Shown here piece after piece: positions 1 through 5,498 of a stretch of 8,185 nucleotides of DNA. The notes under the pieces were generated by a model. That model made no database searches. It was not told the DNA's origin and was given only the letters and a program-made list of their open reading frames with translations. A program made the position numbers and the translations under genes. Every line of letters starts with the position of its first letter. The first letter of the stretch is position 1. The stretch is from an uncultured Bacillota bacterium (GTDB taxonomy: Bacteria > Bacillota > Clostridia > Caldicoprobacterales > UBA3941), in contig CALGOY010000094.1 in the NCBI GenBank assembly GCA_937960725.1, positions 1-8,185 on the forward strand, written 5' to 3'.

Positions 1-580
1 CATTTTCATCCCCGGATGGCGGGGGTATTTGCTCTACTATACTTTTTAAAACCTCATCTATTCCTATGCCATTTTTCGCAGATATTAGAGGGGCCTGGGA
101 AGTGTCTAGACCTATTACATCCTCAATCTCCTTCTTCACCACTTCTGGCTGGGCACCGGGAAGATCGATCTTATTTATAACTGGCAATATCTCCAAATTA
201 TTTTCCAAAGCTAAATACACATTTGCCAGAGTTTGCGCTTCTATCCCTTGAGATGCATCCACTACCAGAATAGCGCCTTCACAGGCTGCTAAGCTTCTGG
301 ACACTTCATAGGTAAAATCTACGTGCCCTGGTGTATCTATAAGGTTTAAAATATATTCCTCTCCATCTTTGTCTTTATATATCAAACGCACAGCTTTTGA
401 TTTTATAGTAATGCCCCGCTCCTTTTCTAGGTCCATGCTATCTAAAACCTGCTCTTCCATCTCCCTCTCAGTCATAACGCCTGTCGCTTCCAGTATTCTA
501 TCTGCAAGGGTAGATTTGCCGTGATCTATATGAGCTATTATACAAAAATTCCTTATCTTCTGTTGTCTAGGACTTGACAC
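1..580 (-). CDS. lepA: Elongation factor 4 (LepA/EF4), N-terminal part, cut by the window edge
   Basis: This is the GTPase domain of LepA, a ribosome-associated translational GTPase reported to act in translation fidelity and 30S biogenesis. About 193 of roughly 600 residues are present; the rest lies beyond position 1. Visible GTPase motifs, in order: G1 AHIDHGKST (16-24), the G2 region ERGITI (54-59), G3 DTPGH (82-86), G4 NKID (136-139) and G5 SAK soon after residue 160. The order and spacing are those of LepA, and the [12 protein letters not shown] stretch is typical of it. I chose the GTG at 580-578 because it gives the expected [12 protein letters not shown]-terminus and has AAGGGGG about 8 bases upstream. 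The preceding small membrane-protein gene stops at 593-595, so this ribosome binding site immediately follows its stop codon and the two genes are probably co-transcribed. The gpr-to-lepA order is familiar from Bacillus and Clostridium. No disruption is seen in the visible part. Confidence 0.96.
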   Translation of the reverse strand, partial: MSSPRQQKIRNFCIIAHIDHGKSTLADRILEATGVMTEREMEEQVLDSMDLEKERGITIKSKAVRLIYKDKDGEEYILNLIDTPGHVDFTYEVSRSLAACEGAILVVDASQGIEAQTLANVYLALENNLEILPVINKIDLPGAQPEVVKKEIEDVIGLDTSQAPLISAKNGIGIDEVLKSIVEQIPPPSGDEN

Positions 581-592
581 TGTTTTTCCCCC

Positions 593-940
593 TTATATGC
601 TAAAGTTGCTATCTACTATAATAATGAATAATAGGAAAAAAAGCAACTCTATTCTATTTATCAGACCCTCTACCGCTTCCCGAAGCCTATCGATCCAATA
701 CCCAGTATTCATTTTAAGAAATCCAATCCATCTAGCCTTAAATTGGCCGATTTTACTCATATATGCATTTATATTATACAGCGATAAGATGTTTCTTTCA
801 GGGGGCAGTCCTGTCATTTGAACCATTATATTATTCGTTATTACTATTCCTATCAAAAACAACGATATAATAATTAATAAGGAGAAGATAAATAGCCTTC
901 TCCTTATCCTTCTCCTTATATTTCTTTCAAGCCTTCCCAT
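593..940 (-). CDS. Small membrane protein of unknown function between gpr and lepA (115 aa)
   Basis: I do not recognise this protein by sequence. It starts with a strongly basic stretch (residues 3-15, two near-identical IRRR units), followed by a clear membrane segment (about 16-35, rich in Leu/Ile/Phe). A polar region of some 60 residues follows (about 40-96, containing MTGLPPERN and a WIDRLREAVEGLINRI amphipathic helix), then a second short hydrophobic stretch (about 98-109) near the C-terminus. The positive-inside rule puts the N-terminus in the cytoplasm and the central loop outside. The ATG at 940-938 has GGGGG 8 bases upstream, and the stop lies just ahead of the lepA ribosome binding site, which supports a real translated gene. 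By position it resembles yqxA of Bacillus subtilis, a small protein gene between spoIIP and lepA; homology is inferred from position and size only. I see no SpoIIP amidase domain, so it is not a simple SpoIIP fragment. Confidence 0.75.
   Translation of the reverse strand: MGRLERNIRRRIRRRLFIFSLLIIISLFLIGIVITNNIMVQMTGLPPERNILSLYNINAYMSKIGQFKARWIGFLKMNTGYWIDRLREAVEGLINRIELLFFLLFIIIVDSNFSI
877..919. repeat. 12-bp tandem duplication with an adjacent inverted copy (hairpin)
   Basis: The 12-mer CCTTCTCCTTAT occurs twice head to tail (896-907 and 908-919, plus strand). Its inverted copy ATAAGGAGAAG at 877-887 pairs perfectly over 11 bp with 897-907, leaving a 9-base loop. On the coding (minus) strand the duplication encodes the doubled IRRR of the small membrane protein (residues 8-15), and the hairpin falls within roughly codons 12-22. 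The coding strand therefore contains two internal AAGGAG Shine-Dalgarno-like strings. The pairing is seen directly; any regulatory effect is inference. Confidence 0.6.
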
Positions 941-971
941 CTAAAATTCCCCCAAAATATGCCAAAACCTT

Positions 972-1700
972 TTAGTGCAGGAATCTTCGTGCTTCTTCTA
1001 AGCTAATATCATCATGAATGGCTAAATTTAAACCGTCTGCTATAATATTGGCTACATCATCAATTAAAGTGTCTACTTCCTTTGGGGTTACCACTAGATC
1101 TCCCAGGCCTTGAGTTAACACTTGCTGTACTAGAACATCCATTTGCTGATCATCCAGCTGCTGGAGCATTTTATAAAACTCAGTGCCTGGAGTAGCTTGG
1201 TTTGCAAATTCATTTATAAGCATCTGCAGAGAGTCCCGGCCTATGGTATGGGCATATACCACTGTAGGCACCCCTATAGCAACGGTTTTTGTTCCTAGGG
1301 TTTCCTCATTTAGGCCCATTCGCTTGTTGCCTATTCCAGAGCCAGGATTTATACCTGTGTCCGTAATCTGAATCGTCGTACCTATTCGATCGGCTTTCCT
1401 GGAAGCCAGTGCATCTATAGCAATCACCACATCGGGTTTTACCTTATCAACAATTCCTCTTATTATTTCGCCAGTTTCAATTCCAGTAATGCCTAATACC
1501 CCAGGGGCAACAGCACATACAGATCTAACCCGCTCGTCCACTTGATCAGGTATAAGTTCAAGAAGATGCCTTGTCACCATAATCCGCTCTATCACCTTAG
1601 GGCCTAATGCATCTGGGGTGATGTTCCAGTTGCCAAGCCCCACTACCAACACTTTACTATTCTCATCAAGGGGTAGAATTTTTTTCAGCTCTACGGCCAT
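972..1700 (-). CDS. gpr: C-terminal (catalytic) fragment of germination protease (242 aa)
   Basis: This is the second piece of gpr, in the same frame as the first and opening at an ATG 15 bases after the TAA. It keeps TPDALGP (Asp at residue 30) and AIDALA (Asp at 96), which align with Asp127 and Asp193 proposed as catalytic in the Bacillus megaterium enzyme. It also keeps the conserved C-terminal VTPKEVDTLIDDVAN block (about 204-218). No proper Shine-Dalgarno lies close to this ATG; the nearest purine-rich string, GAAGGTGA, sits before the stop and is too far away. Translation would need reinitiation after the upstream stop. The piece lacks the normal N-terminal portion of the fold, so activity is uncertain. 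It is followed after 31 bp by the small membrane protein gene. Confidence 0.7.
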   Translation of the reverse strand: MAVELKKILPLDENSKVLVVGLGNWNITPDALGPKVIERIMVTRHLLELIPDQVDERVRSVCAVAPGVLGITGIETGEIIRGIVDKVKPDVVIAIDALASRKADRIGTTIQITDTGINPGSGIGNKRMGLNEETLGTKTVAIGVPTVVYAHTIGRDSLQMLINEFANQATPGTEFYKMLQQLDDQQMDVLVQQVLTQGLGDLVVTPKEVDTLIDDVANIIADGLNLAIHDDISLEEARRFLH

Positions 1701-1715
1701 ATCTTGGCTTATGCT

Positions 1716-1952
1716 TTATTCACCTTCGGGATCCCTATCTTTTATTCGCGGGGCTTCTAGGGTAATATAATTTCCCATGGGCTTGCCCATTCTCGTTTCG
1801 CCTTCATGGTTGGTTATCCGAACGCGGGTGATCAGTATACCGTCTTTATGCTCATTGTCTACCTCTACCCCTGGAATCTCTTGCTTAGTTTTTTCGCGAT
1901 ACAGTTCCCTCGTTTCTAATGCAAGATCTGTTCTAATACTTATCACACTCAT
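1716..1952 (-). CDS. gpr: N-terminal fragment of germination protease (78 aa)
   Basis: This is the first piece of the interrupted gpr. It contains the region around the zymogen processing site (IRTDLALET, residues 6-14) and the first part of the fold up to YITLEAP (62-68), then ends at TAA within the linker that precedes the catalytic part. It carries neither expected catalytic aspartate, so it cannot be a protease alone. The ATG at 1952-1950 has AGGAAGG upstream at good spacing. The propeptide before RTD is only seven or so residues, against about a dozen in Bacillus. The gene is divergent from rpsT across a 136-bp gap. Confidence 0.7.
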   Translation of the reverse strand: MSVISIRTDLALETRELYREKTKQEIPGVEVDNEHKDGILITRVRITNHEGETRMGKPMGNYITLEAPRIKDRDPEGE

Positions 1953-2024
1953 ACCGCCTTCCTATTTTTTAATATATCATTTATATCTTCACCCCCATGA
2001 AAAATTTTATAACAACATTTTTCC

Positions 2025-2053
2025 TTGCCTTTTTTTAGGGTTCATGATAAAAT
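2025..2053 (+). promoter_or_regulatory. Sigma-A-type promoter of rpsT with extended -10
   Basis: TTGCCT (2025-2030, 4 of 6 to TTGACA) is separated by exactly 17 bases from TAAAAT (2048-2053, 5 of 6 to TATAAT). The -10 is preceded by TGA (2045-2047), forming an extended TGn -10. Transcription would begin near 2060, giving a leader of about 29 bases before the TTG start of rpsT. Confidence 0.7.
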
Positions 2054-2073
2054 ACTTTTCGTTAATGGAATTT

Positions 2074-2083
2074 GAGGAGGTGA
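2074..2083 (+). promoter_or_regulatory. Strong ribosome binding site that fixes the TTG start of rpsT
   Basis: GAGGAGGTGA ends 5 bases before the TTG at 2089-2091. It decides against the in-frame ATG at 2065-2067, which lies upstream of this site and only a few bases after the predicted transcription start. Confidence 0.85.
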
Positions 2084-2088
2084 ACGTT

Positions 2089-2358
2089 TTGCCCAATACA
2101 AAATCAGCAAAAAAACGAGTAAGACAAATTAAAAAAAGAACTCTGAGAAATAAAGCCGTAAAATCCGAAGTAAAGACTTGGATAAAGAAATTTGAAGCTG
2201 CACTAGCAGATGGAGACCTGGAAAATGCACGGGCTTTATTTCCTCAGGTAGTTAAAAAGATTGATATGGCTGCTGCAAAAGGTGTGTTTCATAAAAATGC
2301 AGCTGCTAGGAGAAAATCTAGATTGGCTATAAAGCTAAATAAAGCACAAGCCCAATAA
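2089..2358 (+). CDS. rpsT: 30S ribosomal protein S20
   Basis: S20 is a primary 16S rRNA-binding protein of the small subunit. The 89-residue product has the family's length, an N-terminal [12 protein letters not shown] and a C-terminal [13 protein letters not shown] (residues 68-80), with a Lys/Arg-rich helical body in between. The start is TTG: it yields the canonical PNTKSA N-terminus and sits 5 bases after GAGGAGGTGA. The frame stays open far upstream, but that extension is non-coding shadow of gpr. Escherichia coli rpsT also uses a UUG start, which contributes to its translational autoregulation; the same may hold here, by inference. It is the only plus-strand gene in the window, has its own promoter (2025-2053), ends in a terminator shared with the convergent holA, and is divergent from gpr. 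The rpsT/gpr/lepA neighbourhood is typical of Firmicutes. Confidence 0.97.
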   Translation: MPNTKSAKKRVRQIKKRTLRNKAVKSEVKTWIKKFEAALADGDLENARALFPQVVKKIDMAAAKGVFHKNAAARRKSRLAIKLNKAQAQ

Positions 2359-2386
2359 TATTCAATAATATAAAGATATATAGAGC

Positions 2387-2418
2387 AAAAAGCTTCCTTT
2401 CGGGAGGGAAGCTTTTTT
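2387..2418. terminator. Bidirectional intrinsic terminator between rpsT and holA
   Basis: AAAAAGCTTCC (2387-2397) pairs with GGAAGCTTTTT (2407-2417): an 11-bp stem that can be lengthened by two or three further pairs towards a small CGG loop. TTTTTT follows on the plus strand (2413-2418) and five T residues follow on the minus strand (complement of 2387-2391), so it can end both convergent transcripts. The right arm overlaps the first bases of the holA stop codon (2417-2419). Confidence 0.9.
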
Positions 2419-3427
2419 ACTTCATGCACATTTTTATAATAAGCATTTCTAAACCGGTCACATCCTGTATTCTTCCGCTTTTTATACCATAGTCTAGCTC
2501 AAGACATAAGGATAAACCACCCCTTAGCTGTTCCATAGTAAAATTTCTACTTTGTGCGATACATTTTTTCACTACAAATCCCGGCTGACCCAGCTTGCTT
2601 GAAATCACATCCGCCGAATAGCCTTGCCTATAATATTCTTTGCATTGCATAATCAATCTAAATTGTCTAGCTATCATGGCTAAAATAGGAGCTACGCCCT
2701 GCCCGCCATGCAGCAAATCTTTCAACAAGATCAAAGCTTGACTACTTCTTTTTTCTCCTATGGCATCCACCAGCTTAAATATGCTTTGTTCTAAAGATGG
2801 CGTAACCACCCGATCTATTGCTTCTTTATCAATAGTTTCACTATTGCCTACATAATCTACAAGTTTTAGTATTTCATTATATACTTTATCCAAATCATTT
2901 CCTACCCTATCGATAAAATAGTTAACGCAATATTGCGATATTCTCTTTCCATTTTCTTTGAACTTTTGGCTGACCCACTGGATTAATTCCCTGTTTTTTA
3001 ATCGGGTAAACTCATAAGCTTTTCCCGTTTTCTTTATGTACTTATAGAGGGCTCTACGCTTATCAACATCGCCGTGACAGTAGAATATGAGACATGTGGC
3101 TTCATTGGCATTTCTAATATAATTTAGCATCTGCTCTTCCTGATCTGATGTGCCTTTTTTATTGCCAAAAAGATAAAAATCCTTTACTACTATTATCCTC
3201 TTTGAGGACATGAAAGGGAGAGTTTCACAAGCATTTATGATGTCGTCTGGCTCCACTTCGATCCCATCTATCATTTCATAATTTAGATCCCTAAACTCTT
3301 TAGGAATCAAGCTATTGATGAGCCTATCCAACGCCTGTTCCTTTATAAATTCTTCTTCTCCATAAAACAAATAAGCGCCTGACCATTGGTCGGTTTCTAT
3401 ATCTTCAAACAGTTGTCTATAGTCCAT
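2417..3427 (-). CDS. holA: DNA polymerase III, delta subunit (HolA)
   Basis: HolA is the clamp-loader subunit that binds and opens the beta sliding clamp during replication. The 336-residue length is normal. The N-terminal domain shows GAYLFYGEEEFIKEQAL (17-33) and LPFMSSKRIIVVKDF (70-84), characteristic of the delta family. The middle is AAA+-like but, as usual for delta, has no functional Walker A. The helical C-terminal domain includes EQSIFKLVDAIGEKR (213-227), GVAPILAMIARQFRLI (244-259) and the ELDYGIKSGRI block (310-320), the last being a recurrent signature. The start at 3427 has AAGGGTGA about 9 bases upstream. It follows yraN after 35 bp with no convincing promoter between, so it is probably the last gene of the rpsP-yraN operon. 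In Bacillus and many relatives holA instead follows comEC; its convergent arrangement with rpsT is the usual one. Confidence 0.95.
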   Translation of the reverse strand: MDYRQLFEDIETDQWSGAYLFYGEEEFIKEQALDRLINSLIPKEFRDLNYEMIDGIEVEPDDIINACETLPFMSSKRIIVVKDFYLFGNKKGTSDQEEQMLNYIRNANEATCLIFYCHGDVDKRRALYKYIKKTGKAYEFTRLKNRELIQWVSQKFKENGKRISQYCVNYFIDRVGNDLDKVYNEILKLVDYVGNSETIDKEAIDRVVTPSLEQSIFKLVDAIGEKRSSQALILLKDLLHGGQGVAPILAMIARQFRLIMQCKEYYRQGYSADVISSKLGQPGFVVKKCIAQSRNFTMEQLRGGLSLCLELDYGIKSGRIQDVTGLEMLIIKMCMK

Positions 3428-3462
3428 CTTGCACGATCACCCTTGCTATATTTAGTAAATAA

Positions 3463-3843
3463 TTAAAAAAAATATCTGCGTCGAGTTAGTTGGAAGGCAT
3501 TAGTAATATGATTGATGCTATAGTTTCCCTGTTTTCCAACCCTTACTTCTATGATATCAAATCGATAAGTGCAATTTAATAGTCTTTTCTTCTTTAAATA
3601 GTAGAGGGCAGTTTGTATGTATTTAGCCTGTTTTCTATAATCTACGGCTTCCGCCGGATATCCATAGCGTGTAGTCCGCCTAGTTTTAACCTCAATAAAT
3701 ACGAGCCATTCCCCATCCCTGGCAATAATATCAATCTCCCCTGCAGGAGAGCGGAAATTCTTTTCTACCACTATATAACCTTTCTCCTCCAGGTAGAGCT
3801 TAGCCCGTTCTTCTCCCCATTTGCCCAGCTCTCTACTGTTCAT
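3463..3843 (-). CDS. yraN: YraN family protein (UPF0102), predicted nuclease fold
   Basis: This small family has a predicted PD-(D/E)xK restriction-endonuclease-like fold. Its cellular role is not settled; its links are to DNA processing or repair genes. The 126-residue length fits. Visible hallmarks: GKWGEERAKLYLEEKGYIVVEKNFRS split over residues 7-32, then GEIDII (35-40) and FIEVKTR (49-55), giving the candidate metal-binding set Asp38, Glu51 and Lys53. The C-terminal RFDIIEV block (94-100) is also typical. The start codon lies 5 bases after the rnhB stop (3849-3851), with GGAG in the end of rnhB as its ribosome binding site, so translation is likely coupled. The rnhB-yraN pairing is widely conserved in Firmicutes. 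Confidence 0.93.
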   Translation of the reverse strand: MNSRELGKWGEERAKLYLEEKGYIVVEKNFRSPAGEIDIIARDGEWLVFIEVKTRRTTRYGYPAEAVDYRKQAKYIQTALYYLKKKRLLNCTYRFDIIEVRVGKQGNYSINHITNAFQLTRRRYFF

Positions 3844-3848
3844 ATTTA

Positions 3849-4631
3849 TCAGACTCCGGTTTCTATAAATTTTTTAGCAAAGCTGCGCCTATGGATAGGA
3901 CATAATCCCCATTGGCGGATTGCCTCAATATGGGCTGCAGTACCATATCCCTTATGCTTATCAAAGCCGTAAACAGGATACTTATCGTGCCATTGGCACA
4001 TTTCCCTATCCCTTGTAACCTTGGCAATAATGGATGCAGCTGCAATTGAATGAGATTTTTGATCTCCTCTTACCATAGGTATACATGGAATATCCAGATT
4101 AAGCTCCACCGCATCGGTCAATAGAATATCTGCCTTTCGTGCACAATTTAGCACTGCCAGCCTCATCGCTTCCCTAGTAGCGCTTAAAATATTCATTCTG
4201 TCTATTTGTTCTGGCCCTACTCTTCCAATGCCTACCGCAATGGCCTTATCCATAATTTCATCAAATAGCTTTTCCCGCCTGGCAGGAGGCAGCTTCTTTG
4301 AATCGTCTATCCCTTCAATATAGACATCCCGAGGAAAAATAACGCAGGAAGCTATAACAGGACCCGCCAGCGGTCCCCGGCCAGCTTCATCGATTCCCCC
4401 AACCATTTGATAACCCATATTCCAAAGCATTCTTTCCTGTTTGAGGAGATTATTTTTTCTCTGCAGTCTTTTGTGCTGCTCTTCCAATTTGTTCCGGATT
4501 GTACTCTCTAATCTTACAACTCCCTTCCTAGAATCCAATCTTACAGCTACCAACAATTTCTTTAGCTCTTCCTCTGATCCTTGTGCAATCTTTTCCTTTA
4601 TTTGCTTGATCGTTAAATTCTCTATATTCAT
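3849..4631 (-). CDS. rnhB: Ribonuclease HII
   Basis: RNase HII nicks DNA at misincorporated ribonucleotides and removes RNA from RNA-DNA hybrids. With the start used here it has 260 residues: an N-terminal extension of about 75 residues as in the Bacillus enzyme (substrate-binding, with a charged helical stretch around 45-68), then the catalytic domain. The DEDD metal site is visible: Asp81 and Glu82 in GGIDEAGRGPLAGP, Asp173 in LLTDAV and Asp208 in VTRDRE. The SKKL (111-114), HSIAAASIIAKVTRD (194-208) and YGFDKHKGYGT (221-231) blocks are also present. I prefer the ATG at 4631 because it gives MNIENLTIKQIKEKI, matching the usual N-terminus, and forms an ATGA overlap with the rbgA stop. An in-frame ATG at 4646 is possible: it has GGGAGG 11 bases upstream and would add five residues (MARGS). 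Confidence 0.95.
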   Translation of the reverse strand: MNIENLTIKQIKEKIAQGSEEELKKLLVAVRLDSRKGVVRLESTIRNKLEEQHKRLQRKNNLLKQERMLWNMGYQMVGGIDEAGRGPLAGPVIASCVIFPRDVYIEGIDDSKKLPPARREKLFDEIMDKAIAVGIGRVGPEQIDRMNILSATREAMRLAVLNCARKADILLTDAVELNLDIPCIPMVRGDQKSHSIAAASIIAKVTRDREMCQWHDKYPVYGFDKHKGYGTAAHIEAIRQWGLCPIHRRSFAKKFIETGV

Positions 4632-5482
4632 ACTTCCTCGGGCCATTCCAGAGTAATCCTCCCTAGCCTTCCCATCTGAAAATCATCTAACACATGCCTT
4701 GCTCCCCTTACAGTGTCAGGAATACCGCCGGACTTTATCCAACCTTTTTTCAAACAGATGGACTCCAATATTTCGTAACCTTTCTTTTCAGCCAGCACCT
4801 CTACTTCATATCTTTGGTCGATAGCATCTGGACATAGCCTCTTCATTTCTTCTAGGAAGTAGTGAGCTATTTCTTCCGGATCCAGTATTTCTTCTTTTAT
4901 AGTTTTTGTATATGCTAGATGCAGCGCAACATTTTGGTCATGAATTTTAGGCCACAACAGTCCCGGAGTATCCAATAAATCCATATAACTGCTTATTTTT
5001 ATCCACTGTTTCCCCTTAGTAACTCCGGGCTTATTGCCCGTCTTAGCCTTCTTTCCTCCAGCTATACTGTTTATAAAGGTTGATTTCCCTACATTTGGTA
5101 TGCCAATAACCATTCCCCGTACCGTTTTACGTATCCCTTTTTTATCCAAAATTTCCCGGGCTTTTTCCTCTGCTATCTTTAGGATAAAGCTTTTCATCTT
5201 TTCAGCATTTTTAAAATCTAGGGAATTGATAGGCATTGCATTGATTCCATTGGATTGAAACCATTTTATCCAAGCTTCAGTAGCCGATGGCTCAGCTAAA
5301 TCTGCTTTATTTAAAGCAATTACTCTGGTCTTTCCAGCTATTAGCTTTTCAAAATCCGGGTTTGCGCTGCTCAAGGGTATCCGCGCATCCCGTATTTCTA
5401 TTATCATATCAACCATTTTTAGATTTTCTTGTATCAGTTTTTTAGCCTTTGCCATATGTCCAGGATACCAATTGATATTCAA
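4628..5482 (-). CDS. rbgA: Ribosome biogenesis GTPase RbgA (YlqF)
   Basis: RbgA is a circularly permuted GTPase that acts late in assembly of the 50S subunit in Firmicutes and is essential in Bacillus subtilis. The permuted motif order is visible: G4 NKAD (58-61) precedes G1 GIPNVGKST (127-135), the PGVT switch (152-155) and G3 DTPG (171-174). The N-terminal WYPGHMAKA (5-13) and the C-terminal helical region after about 200 complete the family pattern; the 284 residues match the normal length. I chose the TTG at 5482-5480: AAGGAG lies 8 bases upstream and the resulting MNINWYPGHM fits the family. The TTG at 5488 is only 2 bases from the same site and is unlikely. It follows lepB after 16 bp and overlaps rnhB by 4 bp (ATGA). 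The rbgA-rnhB order is conserved in Firmicutes. Confidence 0.96.
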   Translation of the reverse strand: MNINWYPGHMAKAKKLIQENLKMVDMIIEIRDARIPLSSANPDFEKLIAGKTRVIALNKADLAEPSATEAWIKWFQSNGINAMPINSLDFKNAEKMKSFILKIAEEKAREILDKKGIRKTVRGMVIGIPNVGKSTFINSIAGGKKAKTGNKPGVTKGKQWIKISSYMDLLDTPGLLWPKIHDQNVALHLAYTKTIKEEILDPEEIAHYFLEEMKRLCPDAIDQRYEVEVLAEKKGYEILESICLKKGWIKSGGIPDTVRGARHVLDDFQMGRLGRITLEWPEEV

Positions 5483-5490
5483 TATCAAAG

Positions 5491-5496
5491 CTCCTT
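5491..5496 (-). promoter_or_regulatory. Ribosome binding site that decides the TTG start of rbgA
   Basis: AAGGAG on the minus strand ends 8 bases before the TTG at 5482-5480 but only 2 bases before the TTG at 5488-5486. Spacing therefore selects the downstream TTG. Confidence 0.75.
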
Positions 5497-5498
5497 TC

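Larger units (their letters stand above)
972..1952 (-). pseudogene. gpr: Germination protease gpr interrupted by one in-frame TAA stop
   Basis: Gpr is the aspartic-type endopeptidase (family A25) that degrades small acid-soluble spore proteins at germination; it is made in the forespore as a zymogen. Read through the TAA at 1716-1718, the frame gives 326 codons matching Gpr along its whole length: RTDLALET near the propeptide cleavage region, YITLEAP, GLGNWNITPDALGP, APGVLGITGIET, AIDALA, TDTGINPGSGIGNKR and VTPKEVDTLIDD. Both pieces are in the same frame and the spacing across the stop (about 14 codons from DP to the VEL before KKIL) equals that of intact homologues. A single base change such as CAA, GAA or AAA to TAA therefore explains the break. 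No frameshift or other lesion is seen. The full product would be somewhat shorter than the roughly 370-residue Bacillus protein, mainly through a short propeptide and a shorter region before the C-terminus. Alternatives are a base-calling error, a recent nonsense mutation, or two separately translated pieces. Confidence 0.8.

Noticed and set aside
597..821. Plus-strand open frame opposite the small membrane protein
   Set aside because: Shadow frame: no ribosome binding site, no recognisable protein, and the minus-strand gene has proper spacing and signals. The same reasoning removes plus-strand frames at 66-251, 1183-1371, 3613-3972, 4441-4656, 5034-5258, 7141-7512 and 7761-7976.
593..940. 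The small membrane protein as a truncated SpoIIP
   Set aside because: Only the general plan of an N-terminal anchor is shared. No SpoIIP catalytic motif is seen, and the gene has its own clean start and stop linked to the lepA ribosome binding site.
1716..1718. Recoding of TAA as a sense codon or programmed readthrough in gpr
   Set aside because: Other genes in the window, for example rpsT, holA and rpsP, end normally at TAA, and the context TAA-A favours efficient termination. No recoding signal is visible.
1984..2013. Possible forespore (sigma-F/G-type) promoter for gpr: GGTGAAGATA at 1984-1993 on the minus strand with GTTATA at 2008-2013 upstream
   Set aside because: The -10-like element misses one position of the sigma-F pattern, but the -35 match is poor and no clear sigma-G CATnnTA box is present. 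Position is plausible, evidence is too weak to list.
1777..2088. The reading frame of rpsT stays open upstream, suggesting a 193-residue protein
   Set aside because: The upstream part is antisense to gpr, precedes the predicted promoter, and shows no S20 similarity. The strong ribosome binding site at 2074-2083 and the canonical PNTKSA N-terminus fix the TTG at 2089.
3463..3843. YraN as part of a restriction or defence system, because of its nuclease-like fold
   Set aside because: The gene sits in its normal housekeeping place after rnhB, and no methylase, helicase or other defence partner is nearby.
3863..4045. Minus-strand 60-codon open frame inside rnhB
   Set aside because: It lies entirely within the conserved catalytic part of RNase HII in another frame and has no signals of its own.
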